In this document: positions 5,879-12,478 of the stretch, piece after piece | How the letters are laid out: the number at the start of each line of letters is the position of its first letter | Position numbering within the stretch: position 1 is the stretch's first letter | Assembly: GCA_902590295.1 (NCBI GenBank) | Contig: CACIWH010000009.1 | Location: 1 to 19,414, forward strand | Reading direction: 5' to 3' | Length of the DNA stretch: 19,414 nt | Origin: an uncultured Pelagibacteraceae bacterium | Lineage (GTDB): Bacteria > Pseudomonadota > Alphaproteobacteria > Pelagibacterales > Pelagibacteraceae | Translations under genes and position numbers: made by a program | The notes under the pieces: model-generated | Database searches by the model: none | The model's input: only the letters and a program-made list of their open reading frames with translations | What the model was told of the DNA's origin: nothing

Positions 5879-8152
5879 ATGAAAATTTTAAAAAAAATCC
5901 TATTTGTATTTTTTCTATTATTTCCAATTTCTAATTCCTTTGGAGAAATGGTTACCCATGTACAAACTAACACATTTCTTGACGGTCCTCATACGTCTGG
6001 TAGTGATGAAGATAACGATAACGATAAGCAAAGTCGTCAGATTCAAGGAATTCATTTTAATGATGACGGAACGAAGCTGTTTACAACTTATGCCCAGAAA
6101 CCAGTATTAGATGGTGTCAGAGACACATTTCAATATGTTCATGAATACAATTTATCTACACCCTATGATATTTCGACAAGAACTTATGCAGGTAACGATG
6201 AAAGGTGCGAGCTGGGTAGTGGAAGCGATGGTCATAGTGGAAACGCAGCACATGATTTAGAATTTAGTAATGATGGTATGAAATTATTCACATCAGATAA
6301 ATCATCAGATACACTTTTTAGATTTGATTTAACGTCTCCATATGATGTTTCTACTTGTTCTTTTGTATATGAAACTACTACCGTCGATACTCCTGCATTA
6401 CAAAACGGCAGTAATGCGGGAACTAAAGGAACTAATACAAGGCTTCAAGGTTTTGAAATAAGTGAAGATGGAAAAAAATTGTTTTTATTATTTCATGATA
6501 GTGGTGGAGACCCAAGTAGATTGCATGAATATAACTTATCTACACCATTTGATCTAAGAACTTTATCCTTAGTTACATCTGCAGGAATTAAATTACCCAG
6601 CGCGCATGTAGCAAATCCAAACACAATGCGATTTAATAATGTTGGAAATAGGATTTTTATAGTAAGTCATAATACTGCTACATTAACTGTTGCTCAAGTT
6701 TCATTAAATTCACCATATGACACTTCTCAATTTACTGTAGATGGTAGTATTAAATTAACGGATATAGCAGGGGCTGAAGGATTGAGTCAACCAAGAGGAA
6801 TTAGTTTTAGTAAAAGTGGTTTAAAAATGTATGTGGGTCATGACACAACTAGTTCGATATTTGAATTTAATTTAGTTTGTCCTTTTAATATTATTTCAGG
6901 TAAGTGTCCCCCAATTACAGATAATAGTGACAGGACTGGAATAGCAGAGGCTCAGGTAGAATTAGCAAATAGAACTATAGATTTATCAACAAAATCTGTT
7001 TTAAATAGATTAAAGTGGATCAGAAGAAACAAAGATAAACAAAACTTATCTAATCAAAATATAAATTTAAACTTTTCAAACAGCTTAATATCTTCGTTAT
7101 CAGAATTACCCATATCGTCTTTTAAAAAAATATCTACAACTAAAAATAACGTCAAATCAAATAAGAATTATTTTTATTGGAGTGAAGGAGGGATTTCTAT
7201 TGGAAAAATAGGTGATACCAGCATTGCATCCTCTAAAGAAATAAACGTCAAATCTTTGACTTTTGGTTTTGATAAATTTAAGGATGATTATGGCATAGAG
7301 GGTTTTGCCTTTAGGTTTGGTGGTGATGACGTTGACATTGGAAGTTCTGGTAGCAATTTAGACTCTAAGACATACAATCTTACCTACTATAGCACGACAC
7401 CAATTGAGGATGATACAAAATTTATAGATAAAGTTTTTGGAATAGGAAAAATAAGATCAGATATAATTACTGTTCTTGATGGCAGCAATAGAACTGCGGA
7501 TAGGACAGGAAATCAAATGTTCGGAACTTTTAAACTTAAAGATGAAATTAAAAAAAATAACTTAATTCTTGTTCCTTCTGCACAATTCGATTTTGGCCAT
7601 ACAATCTTAAATGGTTATAAAGAATCTGGAGCTGGAGCAATAATAGTTGAAGACCAGCATGTAAGAACAAAAAATTTAAGAGCAACTATTGCAGTATATG
7701 AAGATCTATCAAGTGATAAATATGAATTTAAGCGACACGGTAAACTAGAATATTTAGCTGATGTTGATCGTTCATCTGACTTTAAATATAGATATGTTTC
7801 TGACAGAGATACTTCTTTTTCTGAAACGTTACATACGGGAGCTTTGCACAATATTAATGCCGAGGTTGGTTTGGATATAGTTTTTTCAAACAATTACAGT
7901 ATTTTTGTAATTTATGAAAGAAACCAAGCAATAGATTATGGGCATACTGATAATTTATACATTGCTTTAGGATATTTACCATATGAAGGAGCCGAGTATG
8001 CTTTCACAATTAATGGATCAGAAAATCTTTTATCAAATTTAGAATTTAAAAAAAATGTTAATGGATTAAATCTAAGCTTTAATGTTAAAGATGATATCAC
8101 AAATTTAGGAGATAACAGAGAAGCTAATATTGTATTAAATAAAGTCTTTTAA
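5879..8152 (+). CDS. Autotransporter with beta-propeller-type passenger (copy B)
   Basis: This 757-residue paralog of the preceding gene lies 39 bp downstream and almost certainly arose by tandem duplication. The order of parts is the same: signal peptide (1-22, cleavage near SFG), five propeller-type repeats (GIHFNDDGTKLF 57-68, then near 126, 191, 249 and 307), four cysteines at equivalent places (110, 160, 334, 343), helical linker (RLKWIRRNKDKQNLSN 377-392), and barrel from YFYWSEGGISIGK (431-443) to a terminal Phe. By eye the linker and barrel are much more alike between the copies than the passengers, where loops differ in length and charge. Copy B carries an acidic stretch near residues 42-50 (SDEDNDNDK) that A lacks. 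This is what is expected if the export module is constrained while the exposed part diverges in specificity. Confidence 0.8.
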   Translation: MKILKKILFVFFLLFPISNSFGEMVTHVQTNTFLDGPHTSGSDEDNDNDKQSRQIQGIHFNDDGTKLFTTYAQKPVLDGVRDTFQYVHEYNLSTPYDISTRTYAGNDERCELGSGSDGHSGNAAHDLEFSNDGMKLFTSDKSSDTLFRFDLTSPYDVSTCSFVYETTTVDTPALQNGSNAGTKGTNTRLQGFEISEDGKKLFLLFHDSGGDPSRLHEYNLSTPFDLRTLSLVTSAGIKLPSAHVANPNTMRFNNVGNRIFIVSHNTATLTVAQVSLNSPYDTSQFTVDGSIKLTDIAGAEGLSQPRGISFSKSGLKMYVGHDTTSSIFEFNLVCPFNIISGKCPPITDNSDRTGIAEAQVELANRTIDLSTKSVLNRLKWIRRNKDKQNLSNQNINLNFSNSLISSLSELPISSFKKISTTKNNVKSNKNYFYWSEGGISIGKIGDTSIASSKEINVKSLTFGFDKFKDDYGIEGFAFRFGGDDVDIGSSGSNLDSKTYNLTYYSTTPIEDDTKFIDKVFGIGKIRSDIITVLDGSNRTADRTGNQMFGTFKLKDEIKKNNLILVPSAQFDFGHTILNGYKESGAGAIIVEDQHVRTKNLRATIAVYEDLSSDKYEFKRHGKLEYLADVDRSSDFKYRYVSDRDTSFSETLHTGALHNINAEVGLDIVFSNNYSIFVIYERNQAIDYGHTDNLYIALGYLPYEGAEYAFTINGSENLLSNLEFKKNVNGLNLSFNVKDDITNLGDNREANIVLNKVF

Positions 8153-8181
8153 TTTTAATTAATAAGAATAAACTCAAACAT

Positions 8182-8187
8182 AAGGAG
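8182..8187 (+). promoter_or_regulatory. Strong Shine-Dalgarno (AAGGAG) for the nucleotidylyltransferase
   Basis: AAGGAG stands 5 nt before the ATG at 8193. It is the only near-consensus ribosome-binding site I see in the window; most other genes rely on overlaps or AT-rich leaders. It fixes the start and suggests independent, efficient initiation after the long autotransporter genes. Confidence 0.7.
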
Positions 8188-8192
8188 TATAT

Positions 8193-8567
8193 ATGAGTTA
8201 CCAGTGGGATAATAAAAAACCAACAGCGCAAATGCTAGGTCGTTGGCAACCTTTTCATGATGGTCATTATGCTTTGTTTGAGGAAATAATAAAAAAAACA
8301 GGACAAGTTTGCATTCAAATAAGAGATGTACAAGGCGTTGATGATAATCCTTTTGATTTTGAAACAGTAAAAAAGAAAATAGAAGAAAGATTAAACCCAA
8401 AGTTTGAGGGAAGATTTAAAATAGTGTTGGTGCCTAATATAACAAATATTTGTTATGGACGAGGGGTTGGATATAAAATTGAGGAAATAGTATTGCCAGA
8501 GGATATTCAAAAAATATCTGCGACAAATATTAGAAAAAAAATGCGTGAAGATGGAGAACTAGAGTAA
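8193..8567 (+). CDS. Small NadM-like HxGH nucleotidylyltransferase
   Basis: This 124-residue protein has the two signature motifs of the nucleotidylyltransferase alpha/beta-phosphodiesterase fold. These are LGRWQPFHDGH (15-25, containing HDGH, the HxGH nucleotide-binding motif) and ISATNIRKKM (108-117, the C-terminal IS-x-T-x-x-R motif that contacts the triphosphate). The GRxQPFHxGH form is closest to archaeal/bacterial NadM-type NMN adenylyltransferases, but the protein is short for a NadM. The central IQIRDVQGVDDNPF (41-54) could form substrate contacts. The chemistry is transfer of a nucleotidyl group from NTP to a phosphate with release of pyrophosphate; the acceptor and nucleotide are not readable. 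It sits 40 bp after copy B and 1 bp before the crotonase gene. A link with the CysC-like kinase upstream (kinase makes the phosphate, this enzyme caps it) is inference. Confidence 0.75.
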   Translation: MSYQWDNKKPTAQMLGRWQPFHDGHYALFEEIIKKTGQVCIQIRDVQGVDDNPFDFETVKKKIEERLNPKFEGRFKIVLVPNITNICYGRGVGYKIEEIVLPEDIQKISATNIRKKMREDGELE

Positions 8568-8568
8568 A

Positions 8569-9342
8569 ATGTCAGTTCTTTTAAAAGATTTAGGCAATGG
8601 TATAAAAAGTGTAATTATAAATGATCCTAAAACTTATAATTCACTTTCTTTTAAAACATTAGGATCTTTAATAAAAATATTTAAAAAATTAAATAACGAT
8701 AACAAAACTCATGTGATTGTCATAAGTGGAAATGGCAAAGGTTTTAGTGCCGGTCATAATTTAAAAGAGGTTAAAGGTTTAAAAGTAAGATCCAAATACT
8801 TAAAACTATTCAATTTATGTTCTAAACTAATGATGGATATAGTTGAATGTAGAAAGCCAGTTATTGCGAAAGTTCATGGATCTGCTTATGCAGCAGGATG
8901 TCAGCTAGCTGCTAGTTGTGACTTAACTTATTGTTCAACAGACGCAAAATTTGCAACACCAGGTGTAAACATAGGTTTATTTTGTAGTACTCCCATGGTT
9001 GCAGTAAGTAGAAAAATTAACAGAAAAAGAATGATGAAAATGCTTTTAACAGGTGAACCAATAAACGCAAAATATGCAAAAGAAATTGGATTAATAAATG
9101 ATTACTATCCAAAATCTAAACTAAACAAAAAAGTTCTAGAAGTTGCAAAAGTTATTTCATCTAAATCAAATGCTTCAATTAGAATTGGAAAGAAAGCTTT
9201 TTATAAACAATTAGAGATGCCGTTAAAACAAGCGTACACTTATACAAGCAAGATGATGACTTTAAATATGATGAAAAAAGATGCAAAAGAGGGAATATCA
9301 GCATTTTTAGGAAAAAGATCTCCCAAATGGAAAAATAAATAA
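8569..9342 (+). CDS. ECHDC3-like crotonase-superfamily protein without catalytic glutamates
   Basis: This 257-residue protein has the crotonase fold, with the oxyanion-hole segments GFSAGHNLKE (58-67) and HGSAYAAGCQLA (103-114). VNIGLFCSTPMVAVSR (133-148) and the C-terminal EGISAFLGKRSPKW are hallmarks of the ECHDC3 subgroup rather than fatty-acid enoyl-CoA hydratases. The two glutamates that add water in classical hydratases (GGGCELA and FGQPEI contexts) are Gln112 and Gly132 here, so simple hydratase activity is unlikely. A CoA-thioester substrate is still expected because the oxyanion hole is intact. This substitution is, as far as I know, typical of the subgroup and not a decay of this gene. 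The stop overlaps the next start by one base (TAATG), tying it to the CoA-binding protein. Confidence 0.85.
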   Translation: MSVLLKDLGNGIKSVIINDPKTYNSLSFKTLGSLIKIFKKLNNDNKTHVIVISGNGKGFSAGHNLKEVKGLKVRSKYLKLFNLCSKLMMDIVECRKPVIAKVHGSAYAAGCQLAASCDLTYCSTDAKFATPGVNIGLFCSTPMVAVSRKINRKRMMKMLLTGEPINAKYAKEIGLINDYYPKSKLNKKVLEVAKVISSKSNASIRIGKKAFYKQLEMPLKQAYTYTSKMMTLNMMKKDAKEGISAFLGKRSPKWKNK

Positions 9343-9803
9343 TGCAGGAGATAGAAACTATATTAAAAAATTCAAAAACAATTGCAATGATTGGAGTTAG
9401 TTCTTTAAAAGAAAAAGAGGATAGAACAAATTTAAAAAGAAAACCTTCAACAATTGTTATGAAATATATGCAAGAATTTGGTTATAAAGTTATACCGGTC
9501 AATCCATTTGCTGTAGGAGAAATAATTCATGGTGAGAAAGTAGTAGCTAAACTTAGCGATATAAATGAAAAGATAGATATAGTTAATGTTTTTAGACCAT
9601 CTAAAGAAACTCCTGGAATAGCAGAGGATGCAGTTAAAATTAACGCTAAAGTTTTATGGTTACAGTATGGAATTAAAAATGACGCAGCAGAGAAAATAGC
9701 TAATGATGCAAAAATCAAGTATATTTCTAATCGCTGCATTAAACAGGATTATCAAAATATTTTTCAAAAAGTTAATCCAGTTTTTCCAGCATTAAAAAAT
9801 TAA
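9342..9803 (+). CDS. CoA-binding domain protein (YccU/CoA_binding_2 type)
   Basis: This 153-residue single-domain Rossmann protein shows the features of the CoA_binding_2 family. They are the N-terminal strand and turn TIAMIGVSSL (13-22), KYMQEFGYKVIPVNP (41-55), the IVNVFRPSKETP segment near 80, AKVLWLQYGI around residues 103-112, and the closing SNRCIKQDY motif near 130-138. Members bind CoA or acyl-CoA and resemble the CoA-binding domain of succinyl-CoA synthetase without its catalytic parts; their physiological role is not settled. It starts on the last base of the crotonase stop codon, consistent with a shared acyl-CoA context, and is followed 12 bp later by msrA. Length and motifs are normal for the family. 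Confidence 0.85.
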   Translation: MQEIETILKNSKTIAMIGVSSLKEKEDRTNLKRKPSTIVMKYMQEFGYKVIPVNPFAVGEIIHGEKVVAKLSDINEKIDIVNVFRPSKETPGIAEDAVKINAKVLWLQYGIKNDAAEKIANDAKIKYISNRCIKQDYQNIFQKVNPVFPALKN

Positions 9804-9815
9804 ATAACCCATAAA

Positions 9816-10388
9816 ATGCTGAGAATATTTTTAGTTTCATTTTTACTTTTTAATACCAACGTTTTTGCTGAAGATTTAAAAAAAGTTTACTTTGGTGGAG
9901 GGTGTTTTTGGTGCATGGAAGAGTCTTTTGATAAAGCCGAAGGGGTAAAAGACGTGATTTCTGGATATTCTGGTGGCACAACAAAAAATCCAACATATAA
10001 AGAAGTAACCTACGGCAACACAGGACATTTTGAAGTAGTTGAAATTGTCTATGACAGTAAAATAACAAACTTTGAAAATTTACTAAATATCTTTTGGAAA
10101 AATATTGATCCTTTCGATAAGGCAGGTCAATTTTGTGACAAAGGATATAGCTACAGATCAGTTGCGTTTTATCAAAATCATGAGCAAAAAAGATTAATAG
10201 AAAAAAGAATCAAAGAAATTGAGCTTCGGTATAATAAAAGTGTAGTAACTTATGTTAGAGATTTTGATAAGTTCTATAAAGCTGAAGATTACCACCAAAA
10301 TTATTATCAAACTAATTTTATTAACTACTTACTTTATAAAAAGGGTTGTGGTAGAGAGAATAGACTAGATCAAATCTGGAAAAAATGA
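9816..10388 (+). CDS. msrA: Exported peptide-methionine (S)-S-oxide reductase MsrA
   Basis: MsrA reduces methionine-S-sulfoxide, free or in proteins. The active-site motif GGGCFWCMEE is at residues 27-36, with Cys30 as the expected nucleophile. Further family landmarks are GYSGGTTKNPTY near 50-61, the GHFEVVEIVYD strand, FWKNIDPFDKAGQFCDKG near 94-111 and the EDYHQNYY segment. A C-terminal cysteine (KKGCGREN) is a candidate resolving residue. Residues 1-18 form a hydrophobic signal sequence ending NVFA, so this copy should work in the periplasm rather than the cytoplasm, repairing exported proteins such as surface or transport proteins. The stop overlaps the next gene by 4 bp (ATGA), so the two are probably translated together. 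Confidence 0.93.
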   Translation: MLRIFLVSFLLFNTNVFAEDLKKVYFGGGCFWCMEESFDKAEGVKDVISGYSGGTTKNPTYKEVTYGNTGHFEVVEIVYDSKITNFENLLNIFWKNIDPFDKAGQFCDKGYSYRSVAFYQNHEQKRLIEKRIKEIELRYNKSVVTYVRDFDKFYKAEDYHQNYYQTNFINYLLYKKGCGRENRLDQIWKK

Positions 10389-10954
10389 AAAATATTTTTA
10401 TTGTCTACGGTCACTACAATCAAAATTCGTTTAACGCAGCTATAAAGAATACATTTACAGAGGCTGCTCAAAAAAAAGGACACACTGTTGATTGTGTAGA
10501 TTTATACAAAGAGAAGTTCAATCCAGTTTATGCAGGTGAGAAACCAGATGAAGTAGTCTTAGATCATCAAAAGAGAATTGATAAATCAGATGTAATAGTT
10601 TTAGTAGCACCTATTTGGAACTATAGAATGCCAGCAATTGTAGAGGGTTGGATTGATAGAGTTCTTTCACCTCCTTGGGCATTTACTTTTAAAAAATTAT
10701 TTGGAAATTATGGTTACCCAAAAGGAAATTTAAAAGGAAAAAAAGTTATCATATTTTGTACTTATGGCTCACCAAGATTTGCAGTGACAACTTTCTTTTT
10801 AAATATGCCTATTAGACGATTAAAAAGAGGAGTTTTTTTCATCTGCGGAATCAAAGATGTACTTTACAGAAGATATTTTGAGGTTCCTTTCGTATCAGAT
10901 GAAAAAAGAAAAAAATATTTAAAAGACGTAGAAAATACTGCTACTAGTTTATAA
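10385..10954 (+). CDS. Flavodoxin-fold NAD(P)H:quinone oxidoreductase-like protein
   Basis: This 189-residue protein matches the Flavodoxin_2 family (KefF/YrkL/NQO1 type). IFIVYGHYNQNSFNAAI (4-20) forms the first strand and phosphate-binding loop for FMN or FAD. SDVIVLVAPIWNYRMPA (68-84), followed by WIDRVLSPPWAF (89-100), is the diagnostic flavin/quinone-site stretch. KKVIIFCTYGSP is the next core strand. Such enzymes transfer two electrons from NAD(P)H to quinones or similar acceptors, avoiding radical formation; some regulate K+ efflux channels, but no channel gene is nearby. It overlaps msrA by 4 bp, which fits a redox-stress pairing, though MsrA is exported and this protein is cytoplasmic. 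It ends one base from the convergent thioesterase gene. Confidence 0.82.
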   Translation: MKNIFIVYGHYNQNSFNAAIKNTFTEAAQKKGHTVDCVDLYKEKFNPVYAGEKPDEVVLDHQKRIDKSDVIVLVAPIWNYRMPAIVEGWIDRVLSPPWAFTFKKLFGNYGYPKGNLKGKKVIIFCTYGSPRFAVTTFFLNMPIRRLKRGVFFICGIKDVLYRRYFEVPFVSDEKRKKYLKDVENTATSL

Positions 10955-10955
10955 T

Positions 10956-11426
10956 TTATTTTTTTAACTTGTTAGAAAATTTTAAATTCTCAGAATTAAA
11001 TTTTGATGAGTTTTCTTTAATGTATTGATCCATAATTTTTAATTTTTCATCTTCAAACTCTGCAACTTTTCTCTGATTTAAATCAACATATAAAGATAAA
11101 ACCTCAATCGTTGATGCAACATATTTTTTTTCTTTGTGTACCATTTCAAGCTTATATTGAAGTCTTTTTTTGTCGTGATCAAAAAAAATTAAGTTAACAT
11201 CTACATCTTCTCCTTCTTTTACTTCTTGATTATAAGTAATATGAGACTCCACAACCATTGTGCTTTTTTTTGTTGTTTTTGCAGACTCTTCTCCCATCTT
11301 AAACTTATCCATTAATATTTCTGCACCAAATATATCAAATATCAAAACGTAGTATGCGACATTCATGTGTCCATTATAATCAGTCCAATCCTTAATTATT
11401 TTTTTTGATGTTAAATAAAGAGTCAT
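10956..11426 (-). CDS. Hotdog-fold acyl-CoA thioesterase (4HBT type)
   Basis: The 156-residue protein carries DWTDYNGHMNVAYYVLIFD (13-31), the catalytic helix motif of 4HBT-like thioesterases with Asp/Asn, Gly and His in place, followed by the hydrophobic hotdog helix. STMVVESHITYNQEV and RLQYKLEMVH give the long antiparallel strands. The WxDYNGHM form resembles the thioesterases found with or fused to carnitine dehydrogenase, which hydrolyse betainyl-CoA in some alphaproteobacteria and pseudomonads. That substrate is only a suggestion here, because no carnitine genes are visible. The tail beyond about residue 130 is lysine-rich and low in complexity. It is a single gene, convergent with the quinone reductase-like gene and divergent from the DUF4864-like gene across only 40 bp. 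Confidence 0.8.
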   Translation of the reverse strand: MTLYLTSKKIIKDWTDYNGHMNVAYYVLIFDIFGAEILMDKFKMGEESAKTTKKSTMVVESHITYNQEVKEGEDVDVNLIFFDHDKKRLQYKLEMVHKEKKYVASTIEVLSLYVDLNQRKVAEFEDEKLKIMDQYIKENSSKFNSENLKFSNKLKK

Positions 11427-11466
11427 TTTTTCTTAAATTTATATTTAAATATTATATTATAAAATT

Positions 11467-11937
11467 GTGAAATTTAATATTTTTAAAACATTTTTTTTTA
11501 TAATCATTTTTTTTAATACAAATTTTTCTTATGCAGAAATTTTAAAACCTAATATTTCTATTTTGCCATCTGAAGTTGTCAAAATACAATTAAGTGGTTT
11601 ACAAAACAATAATTCTCCTAACATCGACTCTGGAATTTTACAAACCTGGGAATTTGCACATCCAAAAAATAAAAGTTTTACTGGTCCCTATGATAAATTT
11701 AAAAATATGATTAAAAAAGACTCATATTCAATCTTAATTAATCATAAGTCGCACGAAGTAAAAGAGATGTTTAAAAATGAAAACGTTGCTACATATGAAG
11801 TAGTTATTTTAGCAAAAGATAAAAAATTTTATAAATTTAAATGGCAAGTAGAAAAGTATAATAAAGAAGGACCACTTAAAAATTGCTGGTTAACAACAGC
11901 TGTTTTAGCACCAAAAGTGTTAGGTTCTTCCGTTTAA
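11467..11937 (+). CDS. Secreted DUF4864-like protein
   Basis: The frame opens with GTG at 11467 and gives 156 residues; no nearer ATG would keep the signal peptide whole. Residues 1-23 form a very hydrophobic Sec signal ending SYA, so the mature protein is periplasmic or outside the cell. The mature part contains SGILQTWEFAHPKNKSFTGP near 55-74, a central hydrophobic strand (YEVVILAKDKKFYKFKWQVEKY) and the end GPLKNCWLTTAVLAPK. This layout resembles the DUF4864 family, a small NTF2-like group seen in alphaproteobacteria, whose function is unknown. There is one Cys (in KNCWLT), so no internal disulfide. The last four bases (TTAA) are shared with the stop of the convergent membrane gene. Confidence 0.65.
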   Translation: MKFNIFKTFFFIIIFFNTNFSYAEILKPNISILPSEVVKIQLSGLQNNNSPNIDSGILQTWEFAHPKNKSFTGPYDKFKNMIKKDSYSILINHKSHEVKEMFKNENVATYEVVILAKDKKFYKFKWQVEKYNKEGPLKNCWLTTAVLAPKVLGSSV

Positions 11938-12176
11938 TTGTTCTCAGCTGGTTTAACTTTCCCATTTTCCATTTTTGGAGGTGTATATTTTGTATCTGGG
12001 AGAAAACTACCATCGAACCTGAAGTAAACTAAAGTTAAAATTAAAAGTATTAAGCTTGTTAAAGAAAGTGCTAGGAAAGGTATTTTTTTATCTGACAATT
12101 TAAAAGCAAATTTAATTAAATAAAAAGTTATAAAAGGAGCTAAAATACTCAGTATAATTAATATTTTTTTTGTCAT
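11934..12176 (-). CDS. Small two-helix membrane protein, DUF6111-like
   Basis: This 80-residue protein has two hydrophobic segments (about residues 4-25 and 34-52). A short polar tail follows and ends in LPDTKYTPPKMENGKVKPAE. The pattern of two helices followed by a YxPPxxxxGxxxP tail resembles the alphaproteobacterial DUF6111 family, which often lies near RNA-processing or tRNA nucleotidyltransferase genes. None of those are in this window. Function is unknown. It converges with the DUF4864-like gene over a 4-base overlap and diverges from the small membrane gene at 12229 across 52 bp, which must hold both promoters. The family call rests on the tail motif and topology only. Confidence 0.6.
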   Translation of the reverse strand: MTKKILIILSILAPFITFYLIKFAFKLSDKKIPFLALSLTSLILLILTLVYFRFDGSFLPDTKYTPPKMENGKVKPAENN

Positions 12177-12228
12177 AGTGCGTCATTAGAATTATATATT
12201 AAAATCCCTATTTTGGTAATTTCACAAA

Positions 12229-12432
12229 ATGTCTAAGCCGCCTTTTTATTTAAGAATCCCAATTTTAATGGCGATCCTTTGCCTACCACCTATTGGTGCA
12301 ACCCAAATTGGATGGTATTTTTGGGGTAAAGCAGTGGGTCTTAATTGTGGAATGATTGTAGGTGCTATCAGCGTTACTGTGGCAGGTTACCTTATGTATA
12401 TAAAAGACTGGCGAGACTTTGAGGATGATTAG
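12229..12432 (+). CDS. Small two-helix membrane protein of unknown function
   Basis: This 67-residue protein opens MSKPPFYLRIP and has two membrane segments, about residues 9-32 (rich in Pro, Ile, Leu and Gly, ending at WYFWGK) and 37-57 (glycine-rich). It ends with the acidic tail KDWRDFEDD. I do not recognise a family. The aromatic-flanked helices and compact, charge-ended layout argue for a real gene rather than a chance frame, as does its position filling the space between a divergent promoter and the dehydrogenase operon. It has one Cys in each helix region. It may be co-transcribed with the dehydrogenase 46 bp downstream, but nothing in the sequence ties it to that function. Confidence 0.6.
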   Translation: MSKPPFYLRIPILMAILCLPPIGATQIGWYFWGKAVGLNCGMIVGAISVTVAGYLMYIKDWRDFEDD

Positions 12433-12478
12433 CAAAAATTATGTTTCGTAAATTATCAAAATTTAGTAAAACCATATT

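Noticed and set aside
3512..8152. Prophage origin for the propeller-repeat genes
   Set aside because: Similar repeats occur in phage structural proteins, but both genes have Sec signals and an outer-membrane barrel, and no capsid, terminase or integrase gene is nearby.
7615..8400. Minus-strand frames opposite the end of copy B and the nucleotidylyltransferase (7615-7893, 8155-8400)
   Set aside because: They are antisense to conserved barrel and HxGH motifs and encode no recognisable protein.
9527..10068. Minus-strand frames opposite the CoA-binding gene and msrA
   Set aside because: Both sense genes are secure family members; the antisense products are cysteine- or leucine-rich chance sequences.
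10940..10970. Rho-independent terminators at convergent gene ends (also near 154, 11935 and 18237)
   Set aside because: The gene ends overlap or are separated by one base and I see no GC-rich hairpin followed by a T-tract; T-rich DNA alone is background here.
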